A DNA stretch of 47,968 bases from Acidobacteriota bacterium (GTDB taxonomy: Bacteria > Acidobacteriota > Holophagae > Holophagales > Holophagaceae). The stretch spans positions 1 to 47,968 of the forward strand of contig JAJZQW010000013.1 in assembly GCA_021802985.1 (NCBI GenBank), written 5' to 3'. Of the stretch, positions 33,921-43,261 are shown piece by piece (the first letter of the stretch is position 1; the number at the start of each line of letters is the position of its first letter). The notes below the pieces were generated by a model that saw only the letters and a list, made by a program, of their open reading frames with translations, was not told the origin of the DNA and did not search any database. The position numbers and the translations under genes are program-made.

Positions 33921-36152
33921 ATGTCAACGATGGCCGCTCGTCATGTCCCTCGGATTGTGGTTCACGGAATCCGCGCCCTTGTCCGACGAGCCACCTCCTC
34001 CGCCGCCATGCTTGCGGCGGTAACCATCCTGGCCGGTGGCCTGGCCTGCGGCGGGAGTCACACCACGTCCGCCCAGGCCCCGCCCCCCGCTCCCGCTCCA
34101 AGCATCACTGCATTCACCTGTAACCAATATCTGTTCAGTGGACAGGGCGCGCTCCTGCAATGGGTGGTGAGTGGCGCCACCACCATCAGCATCGACCAGG
34201 GCATCGGGGCCATCACCGGCACCTCGTTCTGGATTCATCCGACGACGACGACGACCTACACCCTGACGGCCAGCAACCCGAGCGGAACCACGACGGCCAC
34301 CTGCACCCAAACCGTCTACCCGGCCACGGTCGGCACCGCATCCATGCTGGCGAGCATTCCCAACATCCCGCTAGTTGACGGGCCCGCAGCCAGTGCGAGG
34401 TTCAACTACACCTCAGGGGTGGCGCTGGATGCCTCCGGCAATCTCTACGTGACCGACTACGGGAACCAGGCCATCCGCATGATTTCGCCCCAGGGAATCG
34501 TGACCACCCCCCTTGCCAATCTGCCGGCTGGGCCTTCGGCCATCGCGGTGGGCCCCTCCGGGAACGTCTATTTCTCCATGGGATACTCCATCTGCGAACT
34601 GACCGCTGGCGGAACTCTGACGACCCTGGCGGGCTCCGCCAGCCAGGCAGGAAGCGTCGATGAAACGGGTGCCTCGGCCCGCTTCAGCGACCCTTCCGGC
34701 CTTGCCGTGGACGCCTCCGAGCAGGTCTATGTTTCCGATACGGCCAATCACACCATCCGCAGGATCACCCCCCAGGGCGTGGTGACCACCCTCGCCGGTT
34801 CTGCCGGGCAAACCGGGAATGCCGATGGAACGGGTTCCTCGGTCCGCTTCAGTGCGCCGAAAGGCCTCGTGGTGGGTCCGTCCGGCAACATCCTGGTGGT
34901 GGACAGCGGCAACGGGGCCATCCGGTCCGTCACGCCTCAGGGCGTCGTGACGACCCTTCCACCTTGGCCGACCACGCTCCCACTTTGGACACCGACTTCA
35001 CTGGCGGCAAGCTCCGACGGGACCCTTTTCGTGGGCGGTTCCAACTCCATCATCAAGATCGCCCCTGGCGGCATGGTGATAACCCTGGCAGGCAAGGAGG
35101 GGGAGTTCGGCCTGTCCAACGGCACCGGCTCCGCGGCAAGATTCTCCAACATCACAGGACTGGCCGTCGATGCCTCCGGCAACGTCTGCGCTGCCGATTA
35201 CCAGAACAGCATGATCAGGTTGGTGACGTCTGGAGGCGGGGTGTCCACCCTCGCTGGTGGTCCGTTCTACCCATCCTTCGGCCCGGTCAATCTGGGCGTG
35301 GACCCGTTCGGCGACGTGTTCATGCCGGACAGCAACAACACGATCCTGAAGATTACCCCGGCGGGTTCCGTATCCACTTTCGCCGGCATTCCCAATCAAA
35401 GCGGGTCCGCCGATGGACCCGGAGTGCAAGCGTTGTTCGGTTACCCCGCTGCGACGGCCGTGGATGGTGTCGGGAACGTCTATGTCACGGACCAGCTCAA
35501 TGCCACCGTCCGAAAAATAACGCCGAGTGGACAGGTCACCACGCTGGCCGGCATGGCTGGCCAGAAGGGCAGCCAGGATGGCCTCGGCTCTGCAGCGAGA
35601 TTCAATGCCCCGACCGGGATCGCCGTGGATGGCCAGGGGGATGTCTATGTGACCGATGGCGGTGCTTCGATCAGGAAGCTGACGCCCGCTGGCAACGTCA
35701 CGACCCTGGCCGGAGCTGCGGGACAATTCGGGTTCACGGACGGCGCGGGTGCCTCGGCGAGATTCAACCATGTCTACGGGATCGCGGTGGATGCTTCGGG
35801 AACCGTGTTCGTGGCGGATGGCTGGAACGCGGCCGTACGCAAAATCACCCCCGATGGGGTCGTGACAACCCTGCCGTTCTTGGCGGGTTGGCTGGGCAGT
35901 GCCGGTGCTGCGACAGCGGGGCCCCTGCTTTTCTCGCCGACAGGCATTGCGCTGGATGGAAGCGGAAACGTCTACGTATCGGATTTTCTGGGGTCGGCGA
36001 TCTGGCAACTCTCCCCCACAGGCATTGCGAGCCCGGTTCCATCCTTGAATGGCATCGATACCTTGAACTTCCATGGAACCGGCCTCGCGTTATGGGGAGG
36101 CAAATTCTACTCAGGCTCGCCCTGGGGTGTGGAGCTGATCAGCTTCTACTGA
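33921..36152 (+). CDS. NHL-repeat lipoprotein
   Basis: A 743-residue surface lipoprotein. The signal sequence ends LAGGLAC (lipobox Cys43). An Ig-like domain follows (about 60-135, with a TTTTTYTLTASNPSG motif), then many NHL repeats of the form GxAVDASGxxYVxDxxNxxIRxIxPxGxVTTLAG, e.g. GVALDASGNLYVTDYGNQAI, GLAVDASEQVYVSDTANHTI and GIAVDASGTVFVADGWN. These form one or two beta-propellers. ATG 33921 has GGAG six bases upstream, so it is preferred over ATG 33909. Convergent with queE. Probably extracellular-facing; ligand unknown. Confidence 0.9.
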   Translation: MSTMAARHVPRIVVHGIRALVRRATSSAAMLAAVTILAGGLACGGSHTTSAQAPPPAPAPSITAFTCNQYLFSGQGALLQWVVSGATTISIDQGIGAITGTSFWIHPTTTTTYTLTASNPSGTTTATCTQTVYPATVGTASMLASIPNIPLVDGPAASARFNYTSGVALDASGNLYVTDYGNQAIRMISPQGIVTTPLANLPAGPSAIAVGPSGNVYFSMGYSICELTAGGTLTTLAGSASQAGSVDETGASARFSDPSGLAVDASEQVYVSDTANHTIRRITPQGVVTTLAGSAGQTGNADGTGSSVRFSAPKGLVVGPSGNILVVDSGNGAIRSVTPQGVVTTLPPWPTTLPLWTPTSLAASSDGTLFVGGSNSIIKIAPGGMVITLAGKEGEFGLSNGTGSAARFSNITGLAVDASGNVCAADYQNSMIRLVTSGGGVSTLAGGPFYPSFGPVNLGVDPFGDVFMPDSNNTILKITPAGSVSTFAGIPNQSGSADGPGVQALFGYPAATAVDGVGNVYVTDQLNATVRKITPSGQVTTLAGMAGQKGSQDGLGSAARFNAPTGIAVDGQGDVYVTDGGASIRKLTPAGNVTTLAGAAGQFGFTDGAGASARFNHVYGIAVDASGTVFVADGWNAAVRKITPDGVVTTLPFLAGWLGSAGAATAGPLLFSPTGIALDGSGNVYVSDFLGSAIWQLSPTGIASPVPSLNGIDTLNFHGTGLALWGGKFYSGSPWGVELISFY

Positions 36153-36164
36153 TCTGATCGGCCC

Positions 36165-36833
36165 TCAGACCCCCTTCCGGTCCGCCCCCCAGATGACCTT
36201 GTGCAGTTGCAACTGGACGCGGACGGGAAGGCCCTCGGCGACGACGCGCTCGGCCAGCCAGGCCGGGTCCAGGCCGCCCCAGACGGGGCTGAAGAGGACC
36301 TCCACCCGATCCCAGACCGCCCGTTCGGCACACCAGGCCTTGGCCCAGGCGAAGTCGGCTTCGTCGCAGAGCACGAACTTCAGCTCGTCCTGGCCGGGCA
36401 CCAGGTGGTCGAGGTTGGACTCCAGCCAGCGGTGGACTTCGCCACTGCCAGGGGTCTTGCGGTCCACGATCTTGACCACTTTCCGAGGCACGGGCGCCAG
36501 GTCGTGGCTGCCGGCGGTCTCCAGGGCGACTTCGTAGCCCAGGCCCAGCAGGGCCCGCAGCAGCTCGGGCGCCTGGGGATGGGCCAGGGGCTCGCCGCCC
36601 GTGAGTTCCACGAAGGGGGCGCTGGGGCCCTGTCGCGGAGGCCCGAGCCGCTGGCGCGTCTCGCCCAGGATCTCCTCCAGCTCGCGCATCGCCCCCTCGT
36701 AGAAGGCGTACTCGGTGTCGCAGTAGGAGCAGCGCAGCGGACAGCCCGTGAGCCGGATGAAGAGGCAGGGCCGCCCGGCCCGGGCGCCCTCCCCCTGGAT
36801 CGAATGGAATACTTCGTTGACCTTGAACCTCAT
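36165..36833 (-). CDS. queE: 7-carboxy-7-deazaguanine synthase (queuosine pathway)
   Basis: A 222-residue radical-SAM enzyme that converts 6-carboxytetrahydropterin to 7-carboxy-7-deazaguanine. It begins MRFKVNEVFHSIQGEGARAG, and the cluster motif CPLRCSYC (C-x3-C-x2-C) sits in RLTGCPLRCSYCDTEYAF. The SAM-binding FVELTGGEPLAH and the C-terminal LQLHKVIWG are classic QueE. The start is fixed by family conservation rather than by a strong ribosome site. QueC, QueF and a clearly active QueD are not in the window; the QueD-fold protein at 27541 is degenerate. Confidence 0.95.
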   Translation of the reverse strand: MRFKVNEVFHSIQGEGARAGRPCLFIRLTGCPLRCSYCDTEYAFYEGAMRELEEILGETRQRLGPPRQGPSAPFVELTGGEPLAHPQAPELLRALLGLGYEVALETAGSHDLAPVPRKVVKIVDRKTPGSGEVHRWLESNLDHLVPGQDELKFVLCDEADFAWAKAWCAERAVWDRVEVLFSPVWGGLDPAWLAERVVAEGLPVRVQLQLHKVIWGADRKGV

Positions 36834-36921
36834 GCGGAGCGGCCCCTTCCCGTGGATTCTCCCACGGCGCTTCCCGCTCCGCGATTCCCGTGGGAGCATC
36901 ATCCTCTTTTCCGGGGATTCC

Positions 36922-38829
36922 ATGTCCTTGCGTCGGCTCCTGCTCCTTCCGATCCTCTGTGCCACCCTCGGCGCCCAGATGCCGGTGTCCCCGGACGCTG
37001 TCCAGGCCCGCTACACCAAGCGTGAAGTGCTGATCCCCATGCGGGATGGCGTGAAGCTGTTCACGTCCATCTACCTGCCGAAGGACACCCACCAGCCCCA
37101 TCCGATCCTGTTGAACCGCACCCCCTACGGCGTGGGTCCCTACGGGCCCGAGGCCTTCCGGCGGGGCGTGGGCCCCTCTCCCTTCTTCGCGAAGGAGGAC
37201 TACATCGTGGCCTACCAGGATGTGCGGGGCCGCTTCATGAGCGAGGGGACCTTCGTGGACGCCCGCCCCGTGAAGCCGGCCAAGGGGCTGAAGGATGTCG
37301 ACGAGACCACCGATACCTACGACACCATCGACTGGCTGGTGAAACACCTCCCGGACAACAACGGGAAGGTGGGCATGTGGGGCATCAGCTATCCGGGCCA
37401 TTACACGGTCCAGGGCATGCTCTGCGGCCATCCGGCCCTGAAGGCCGTGTCGCCCCAGGCCCCGATGATCGACCTGTGGGAGGGGGATGACAGCTACCAC
37501 CGGGGCGCCTTCCAGCTCGCCGCCAACTTCGGCTTCTTTCTCTTCTTCCACAGCCAGCACGACCAGCCCTCCGCCGCCCGGCCCAGGATCACGGAGGTCG
37601 GCACGCCCGATGGCTACCGCTGGTACCTGGATGCCGGCCCCGTCGGCGGCCTGGAGACCAAGGTCAAGCAAGCCCCCGAGGAGATCTGGGAGGAGTACAT
37701 CAAACACACGACCTACGACGCCTACTGGCAGGCCCGGAACCTCCGGCCATGGATCAAGGACGTGAAGCCCGCCGTGCTCACCGTGGGTGGCTGGTTCGAC
37801 GCGGAGGATCTCTTCGGCGCCCTGGCCTGCGCCCGCACCCTCGACCGACAGAGCCCCGACACGGACAGCCACCTGGTCATGGGCCCCTGGACCCACGGCC
37901 AGTGGGCCGGCGGAGACGGCAGCCGGGTCGGCAACGCCGAGTTCGGATCGAAGACCGCCGCCTGGTTCGAGCAGGACGTGGAACTGCCCTTCTTCAACCA
38001 CTACCTCAAGGGCGAGGCAGGTCCGACCCTCCCCAAGGCCACGGTCTTCGAGACCGGCACCAACCAATGGCGCAACTTCGACGCCTGGCCGCCGAAGCAG
38101 GCGAAGCCGCGGAGCTTCTACCTCGAATCCCGGGGCCGCATCAGCTTCTCGCGACCCAACGCCACGGACGGCTTCGACGCCTTCGTGAGCGATCCCGCCA
38201 AGCCGGTGCCCTATACCCAGGACATCAGCTTCGACTACTCGGCCCCCTACATGACCGAGGACCAGCGCTTCGCCGCCCGCCGGCCGGACGTGCTGGTCTA
38301 TGAGACGGCGCCCCTGAAAGAGGACCTCACCCTGGCGGGCCCCATCCATCCCGTGCTGCAGGTGAGCACCACGGGCACGGACAGCGACTGGATCGTGAAG
38401 GTCATCGATGTCTTCCCCGACGACGCGCCGGATCCCGCCGATTGCCCCCGGGGCTGGCACGCGGGCGGCTACCAGATGCTGGTGCGCGGGGACGCCATCC
38501 GGGGCAAGTTCCGGAACAGCTACACCACCCCCGAGCCCTTCGTGCCCGGCAAACCCACGCAGGTGGCCTTCACCCTGCCGGATGTCTTCCACACCTTCCG
38601 CAAGGGCCACCGGCTCATGGTCCAGGTCCAGAGTTCCTGGTTCCCCCTGGTGGACCGCAATCCCCAGACCTTCTGCGACATCCCCCACGCCAAGCCCGGA
38701 GACTTCCACAAGGCCGAGCAGCGGGTCTACCACAGCGCCGACCTGCCCTCGCGGATCGAGGTGCTGGAGCTGAAGGATGCTGGAACGAAGGCAGGTCCCC
38801 CGGATCCTGGCGGTTGGATGCGGCTTTGA
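36922..38829 (+). CDS. Secreted CocE/NonD family hydrolase
   Basis: A 635-residue enzyme with a signal peptide (MSLRRLLLLPILCATLGAQ). An alpha/beta-hydrolase with helical cap (about 30-400) is followed by a C-terminal jelly-roll domain, as in X-Pro dipeptidyl-peptidases, cocaine esterase and glutaryl-7-ACA acylases. The catalytic triad fits S156 (GISYPGHY), D293 (GGWFDAED) and H325 (PWTHGQ). It begins YTKREVLIPMRDGVKLFTSIYLP, the family hallmark. Substrate is probably an ester or peptide bond outside the inner membrane; exact specificity is unknown. Divergent from queE, with 88 bases between starts. Confidence 0.93.
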   Translation: MSLRRLLLLPILCATLGAQMPVSPDAVQARYTKREVLIPMRDGVKLFTSIYLPKDTHQPHPILLNRTPYGVGPYGPEAFRRGVGPSPFFAKEDYIVAYQDVRGRFMSEGTFVDARPVKPAKGLKDVDETTDTYDTIDWLVKHLPDNNGKVGMWGISYPGHYTVQGMLCGHPALKAVSPQAPMIDLWEGDDSYHRGAFQLAANFGFFLFFHSQHDQPSAARPRITEVGTPDGYRWYLDAGPVGGLETKVKQAPEEIWEEYIKHTTYDAYWQARNLRPWIKDVKPAVLTVGGWFDAEDLFGALACARTLDRQSPDTDSHLVMGPWTHGQWAGGDGSRVGNAEFGSKTAAWFEQDVELPFFNHYLKGEAGPTLPKATVFETGTNQWRNFDAWPPKQAKPRSFYLESRGRISFSRPNATDGFDAFVSDPAKPVPYTQDISFDYSAPYMTEDQRFAARRPDVLVYETAPLKEDLTLAGPIHPVLQVSTTGTDSDWIVKVIDVFPDDAPDPADCPRGWHAGGYQMLVRGDAIRGKFRNSYTTPEPFVPGKPTQVAFTLPDVFHTFRKGHRLMVQVQSSWFPLVDRNPQTFCDIPHAKPGDFHKAEQRVYHSADLPSRIEVLELKDAGTKAGPPDPGGWMRL

Positions 38830-38885
38830 GGGACCGGGCCGCCCGGGCGTGAAGGGTTGGGCTACGCTGGAGGCCAGGAGATTCG

Positions 38886-40187
38886 ATGGACCGACTGGTG
38901 ATCCAAGGTGGCCAGCCCCTGCGGGGCCGCATTCGCGTTTCAGGGGCCAAGAACGCGGCCCTGCCCTGCCTGGCGGCGGCGCTGCTGACGGCGGACCCCG
39001 TCGTGCTCTCCAACCTGCCCGCCGTGGCGGACATCCGGACCATGGTGAAGGTGCTCCAGGCCCTGGGCACGGAGGCCACGATCGAAACCGATGGCGAGGG
39101 CTTCGAGTTGACGGCCCACCTGGCTTGTCTCGGCAGCGAGGATCCCAAGGCCCCCTACGAGCTGGTGAAGACCATGCGGGCCTCCATCCTGGTGCTGGGC
39201 CCCCTGCTCGCCCGCTTCGGCAAGGCCACCGTGAGCCTCCCCGGCGGCTGCGCCATCGGCGCCCGGCCCGTGAACCTCCACCTGGAGGCCCTGGAACGGA
39301 TGGGCGCGGTCATCGAGATCAGCCACGGCTACATCGAGGCCTCGGTGAAGGGCCGCCTGAAGGCCATCGACCATGCCTTCGAAAAGGTCAGCGTGGGCGC
39401 CACCGAGAACATCCTCATGGCCGCGGCCCTGGCCGAGGGCACCTCGGTCCTGCGGCACGCGGCGCAGGAACCGGAAATCGGGGATCTGGCCGCCCTGCTG
39501 GTGAAGATGGGCGCCCAGATCGAGGGCATCGGCACGGGCACCCTCACCGTCACCGGCGTGGCGCGGCTCCACGGCTGCGAGCACGCCGTGATCCCGGACC
39601 GCATCGAGGCCGGCACCTACCTCTGCGCCATGGCCGCCGCCTGTGGCGACGTGGTGCTGGACCGCTGTGAGCCGGACCACCTGCGGGCCCTCCTGGACCT
39701 GCTCGAGCGGGCCGGGTGCGTCATCACCGAGCGCGAAGGCCAGGATGGCCGCCAGCTCCGCCTCCAGCGGGAATGCGGCCAGAAGCTGCGGTCCAAGGAC
39801 GCCAGCACCCAGCCCTTCCCCGGCTTTCCCACGGACCTCCAGGCCCAGTTCATGGCCGTGATGACCCAGGCCTGCGGCATCAGCGTCATCAACGAGGGCA
39901 TCTTCGAGAACCGCTTCCAGCACGCCATGGAACTGGAACGGCTGGGGGCGAACCTCCGCACGGACGGCCACCAGGCCATCGTGGCCGGGCCCTCGGCACT
40001 GACCGGCTGCACCGTCATGGCCACGGATCTCCGCGCCAGCGCCGCCCTGGTCATCGCCGGCCTCGTCGCCCAGGGCGAAACCGTCGTGGATCGCATCTAC
40101 CACCTCGACCGCGGCTACGCTGGCCTGGAAAAAAAGCTCCAGGGCGTCGGGGCCCGCATCGAGCGGGTGGGTGGGGGCAAGGTCTGA
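38886..40187 (+). CDS. murA: UDP-N-acetylglucosamine 1-carboxyvinyltransferase
   Basis: A 433-residue enzyme catalysing the first committed step of peptidoglycan synthesis, adding enolpyruvate from PEP to UDP-GlcNAc. The N-terminal VSGAKNAALPCLAAALL holds K22 and N23. The catalytic loop PGGCAIGARPVNLH holds Cys122, so the fosfomycin-sensitive form. GFPTDLQAQFMAVMTQA and the C-terminal DRIYHLDRGYAGLEKKL are typical. ATG 38886 has AGGAG six bases upstream. It heads a plus-strand group with prs and a methyltransferase. Confidence 0.97.
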   Translation: MDRLVIQGGQPLRGRIRVSGAKNAALPCLAAALLTADPVVLSNLPAVADIRTMVKVLQALGTEATIETDGEGFELTAHLACLGSEDPKAPYELVKTMRASILVLGPLLARFGKATVSLPGGCAIGARPVNLHLEALERMGAVIEISHGYIEASVKGRLKAIDHAFEKVSVGATENILMAAALAEGTSVLRHAAQEPEIGDLAALLVKMGAQIEGIGTGTLTVTGVARLHGCEHAVIPDRIEAGTYLCAMAAACGDVVLDRCEPDHLRALLDLLERAGCVITEREGQDGRQLRLQRECGQKLRSKDASTQPFPGFPTDLQAQFMAVMTQACGISVINEGIFENRFQHAMELERLGANLRTDGHQAIVAGPSALTGCTVMATDLRASAALVIAGLVAQGETVVDRIYHLDRGYAGLEKKLQGVGARIERVGGGKV

Positions 40188-40257
40188 ACCCCGCCATTTC
40201 CATGTGACGACCTCCTCCCGACCGCTCGGTTACACTGGCGTCACGATCGGGGGATCC

Positions 40258-41205
40258 ATGTTCGGCGAGATGAAGGTCTTTTCCGGGAGCAGCCACCCGG
40301 ACCTCGCGCGAGGCATCGCCACGCACATGGGCATGCCCCTGGGCCGGGTGAAGGTCACGCGGTTCTCCAACGAGAACATCAAGATCAAGGTCGAGGAGAA
40401 CGTCCGGGAGTCCGACGTCTTCGTCATCCAGACCTCCTGCCCGCCCGTCAGCGACAACCTCCTCGAGCTGCTGATCCTCATCGACGCCCTGAAGTTCGCC
40501 AGCGCGGCGCGCATCACGGCGGTGCTGCCCTACTTCCCCTACGCCCGCAGCGACAAGAAGGACGAGGCGCGCATCTCCATCACGGCCCGGCTGGTGGCCG
40601 ATCTGCTGGAGACCGCCGGGGCCGACCGAGTCCTCACCATGACCCTGCATGCGCCGCAGATCCTCGGGTTCTTCCGCAAGCCCGCCGACCAGCTCCTGGC
40701 CACGCCCATCCTCACCAACTACTTCAAGACCAAGGATCTCTCCAACGCCGTGGTGGTGGCCACGGATGCCGGCGCCGCCAAGTTCGCGGGCCACTTCGCC
40801 AAGCGGCTGTCCGTGCCCATGGCCATCATCGACAAGCGCCGCTTCGACGACTCCGAGAAGGCCCAGAGCGTGGCGCTGATCGGCGACGTGAAGGGCCGCG
40901 ACGCCATCATCTACGACGACGAGATCGCCACTGGAGGTTCCATCAAGGAAGCGGCCCGGATCCTGCGCGAGTTCGGCGCCCGCAGCGTGCGGGTGGGGGT
41001 CACCCATCCCGTGCTCTCGGGCGGGGCCATCGAGACCCTCAATGAGGCCAATCTCGACGAGCTGGTGGTGACGGACAGCATCCCCATCCCCCCCGAGCGG
41101 GCCAAGGGCCTGCCGACCCTGCGGGTGCTCTCCACCGCCGCCCTCTTCGGCGACGCCATCCTGCGCATTCATGGTGGCCGCAGCATCAGCGAAATGATGG
41201 ACTAG
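40258..41205 (+). CDS. prs: Ribose-phosphate pyrophosphokinase
   Basis: A 315-residue enzyme making PRPP from ribose-5-phosphate and ATP. The N-terminal FSGSSHPDLARGIA, the RFSNENIKIKVEENVRESDVF block, PYARSDKKDEA, MTLHAPQILGFF and the PRPP-binding IYDDEIATGGSIKEAA follow the family order. Some motifs differ from the classical enzyme: DLHAGQ is TLHAPQ, and DDIIDTAGT is DDEIATGGS. The catalytic His and the PRPP loop acidic pair are retained. Start ATG 40258 follows GGGGGA. It lies 70 bases after murA and nine bases before the methyltransferase. Confidence 0.92.
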   Translation: MFGEMKVFSGSSHPDLARGIATHMGMPLGRVKVTRFSNENIKIKVEENVRESDVFVIQTSCPPVSDNLLELLILIDALKFASAARITAVLPYFPYARSDKKDEARISITARLVADLLETAGADRVLTMTLHAPQILGFFRKPADQLLATPILTNYFKTKDLSNAVVVATDAGAAKFAGHFAKRLSVPMAIIDKRRFDDSEKAQSVALIGDVKGRDAIIYDDEIATGGSIKEAARILREFGARSVRVGVTHPVLSGGAIETLNEANLDELVVTDSIPIPPERAKGLPTLRVLSTAALFGDAILRIHGGRSISEMMD

Positions 41206-41214
41206 GGCCCGGCC

Positions 41215-42390
41215 ATGGATCTCGGACCGGCCCAGATCCTCGACACCCTCGGGGCGCCGCCGGAACCGGATCTGCTGGGGCCCCATGCCCAGGAGATCAA
41301 GGCCCTGTTCACCCGCCCCTTCCTGGTCCTCCACCGGGCGTCGGAGCTCTACACGGCGGGCACCGCCCTGGGGCTGCTCCTGGACCTGGGCTGGGAGGCA
41401 CGGCTCCGGACCGGCACCACCGTGGACGAGCTCTGCCTCGACCTGCCGGCCCAGGCCCGCATCCCCTTGGCCTGGATGCTGCCCTTCCTCGCCCAGGAGG
41501 GGCTGTTGACCCGGCAGGGGGATCGCTTCGTCCTGGCGGGGTCGCCCCGGCTCGATCTGCCCGGGATCCGGGCCCTGGTGGAGGCCGAGGCACCGGGCCA
41601 CGCGACCAACTTCGATCTGCTGGATGGGGTGCGGTCCCACATCCCGCCCTTCTTCACCGAAGGCCGGGCCGGCGATGGCCTGCTCTTCGACCTCGCACTG
41701 TTCCCCCTCTGGCTGGCCTACTTCCGCAACGGCAACCTGGGCTACTACCCCAACAACCTGCTCACCCTGCTGGCCTTCCGCCAGGACCTGGCCCCGGGCA
41801 GCCGGGTGCTGGAACTGGGCGCGGGGGCGGGCTCCTTCGCGCGGCTGGTGGCCCAGAGGGGGACCGAGGAGGGCTGGCTGGATCGCATCGTCGAGTACCG
41901 GTTCACCGACGTGGCCCCGTCCTTCCTGCGACGGGCCCAGCGGGAGCTGAAGACCGAGGCAGTGGGCCTTCCCCTTGTCTTCCAGGCCCTGGATCTGAAC
42001 CGCCCCCTGGGGGACCAGGGCATCGCGCCGGAGAGCGTGGACACCCTCGTCGGCATCAACGTGGCGCACGTGGCCCACAACCTGGAGGTCGTCCTCCGCG
42101 ACCTGCGGAGCCGCCTCAAGCCCGGGGGCCGCCTGATCCTGGGCGAATGCCTCAAGCCCGTCCTCGGCCACCCCATCTACCTGGAATTCTTCTTCTCCTT
42201 CATCCGCAGCTTCACGGATGTGGAACTTGACCCCCGCTGGCGCCCCGTCCACGGCTTCCTCACCCCCGAGGCCTGGCTGCGGGCCCTGGAGCACGCCGGC
42301 TTCCGGAAGCTCGAATCCATCCCCCCGCCCAGGCCCCTCCTGGACCGGCACCCCAATTTCAACGTGGGGGCCATCAGCGCCATGGCGTGA
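41215..42390 (+). CDS. SAM-dependent methyltransferase with N-terminal winged-helix-like domain
   Basis: A 391-residue protein. Residues 1-110 resemble the dimerisation/winged-helix domain of small-molecule O-methyltransferases (LYTAGTALGLLLDLG, LAQEGLLTRQGDRF). A class I Rossmann domain follows, with motif I VLELGAGAGSFARLV near 205, the acidic post-motif FTDVAPSF, a motif IV-like NVAHVAHNL, and the post-motif LRSRLKPGGRLILGE. The order and the KPGGRLILGECLK string match methyltransferases from polyketide or natural-product pathways. The C-terminal HGFLTPEAWLRALEHAGF is common to the class. Substrate unknown. It ends six bases from the frameshifted thioredoxin gene. Confidence 0.85.
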   Translation: MDLGPAQILDTLGAPPEPDLLGPHAQEIKALFTRPFLVLHRASELYTAGTALGLLLDLGWEARLRTGTTVDELCLDLPAQARIPLAWMLPFLAQEGLLTRQGDRFVLAGSPRLDLPGIRALVEAEAPGHATNFDLLDGVRSHIPPFFTEGRAGDGLLFDLALFPLWLAYFRNGNLGYYPNNLLTLLAFRQDLAPGSRVLELGAGAGSFARLVAQRGTEEGWLDRIVEYRFTDVAPSFLRRAQRELKTEAVGLPLVFQALDLNRPLGDQGIAPESVDTLVGINVAHVAHNLEVVLRDLRSRLKPGGRLILGECLKPVLGHPIYLEFFFSFIRSFTDVELDPRWRPVHGFLTPEAWLRALEHAGFRKLESIPPPRPLLDRHPNFNVGAISAMA

Positions 42391-42396
42391 CCCGCG

Positions 42397-43079
42397 TCAG
42401 CGCATTCCGGCGACGGTCACCGGCAGGAGCCGGTGCTGCGGGAGGTCGCACACGCTGTCCTCCCCTTCGGTGCAGGGCTGGTAGGTAATCCGCAGCACCA
42501 CGGGATCCTTCAGCCCCGTCCCGGCGAGGGGCACCCGCAGGGTGCCGTGCCAGACGGGATCCCCCGCATCGTCCTTTCCGTCCGCTGGCGGGAGGGGGCC
42601 ACGGCGGCCTCCAGGTGGTCGCCCCCTTCGAACCGGGCGGCGATCCGGCCCTCCCGGTCCAGGAGGAAGGTCGTGGGCATGGCCACCACGCCGAAGGTCT
42701 GGCCCGTGGTCCCGAAGGGATCCTGCAGGATCGTGAAGTGGACCGGCACGTTCGTCAGGAAGTCGGTGACGGCGTCCTGGGTCTCATCCAGGGATACCCC
42801 CACCACCCGAAGGCCCTGGCCCTTGTACTTCGATTGCAGATGATCAAGGCCGGGCAGGCTCTTGCGACAGGGCCCGCACCAGGAGGCCCAGAAATCCAGA
42901 ATCACCACGTGACCCTTGAGGGCGGCGAGGGAAAAAGGATGACCGTCCAGATCGGTGCTTTGGAGGACCGGCGCGGGCTGGCCGGCTCCCGGAGGGGCGG
43001 CGACCAGGCTGCCGGCCGTCAGAAAATGACAGGCCGCAAAGAGGCAAGTACGGAGGGATGGGATCGGATGGAGTCGCAC
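42397..43079 (-). pseudogene. TlpA-like thioredoxin with a DsbD-type C-terminal extension, frameshifted
   Basis: The N-terminal part is a secreted thioredoxin: signal peptide from GTG 43079, then FWASWCGPCRKSLPGL (active-site CGPC) and VVAMPTTFLLDREGRI. In this frame the sequence ends at 42510 with an unlikely Arg/Cys-rich tail. Shifting the frame by one base at a run of five C on the coding strand (plus-strand Gs near 42594-42598) instead gives PADGKDDAGDPVWHGTLRVP, a region with LRITYQPCTEGEDSVCDLPQ (a DsbD N-terminal-like Cys pair), and a stop at 42397 that sits neatly six bases from the neighbouring gene. So it was probably one longer protein, now broken or misread. Confidence 0.7.
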
Positions 43080-43203
43080 AATACTCCGGGATGGACAGGG
43101 AGCGCTCCTGGGCCAGGTGGCCAGGAAGTGGCTGCGCCGTCATGGGCGGGTGTCCTGATCCAATGCCCGCAGGGACCAGGTGGTTCCCGAAAACCATGTT
43201 ACA

Positions 43204-43239
43204 ACACAAGAACGGCGCCCAAAGGCGCCATCCTTGTGT
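43204..43239 (-). terminator. Candidate terminator downstream of the DUF4382 gene
   Basis: ACACAAG-AAC-GGCGCC, CAAA loop, GGCGCC-ATC-CTTGTGT: a two-part stem of 6 and 7 bp with a small internal loop. On the minus strand a weak U-rich stretch follows. Confidence 0.6.
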
Positions 43240-43261
43240 CCAGTCCTGGCTTTTGACCCAC

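Noticed and set aside
36139..38733. Open frame of 864 codons spanning queE and antisense to the CocE hydrolase
   Set aside because: Shadow frame crossing two well-supported genes on different strands.
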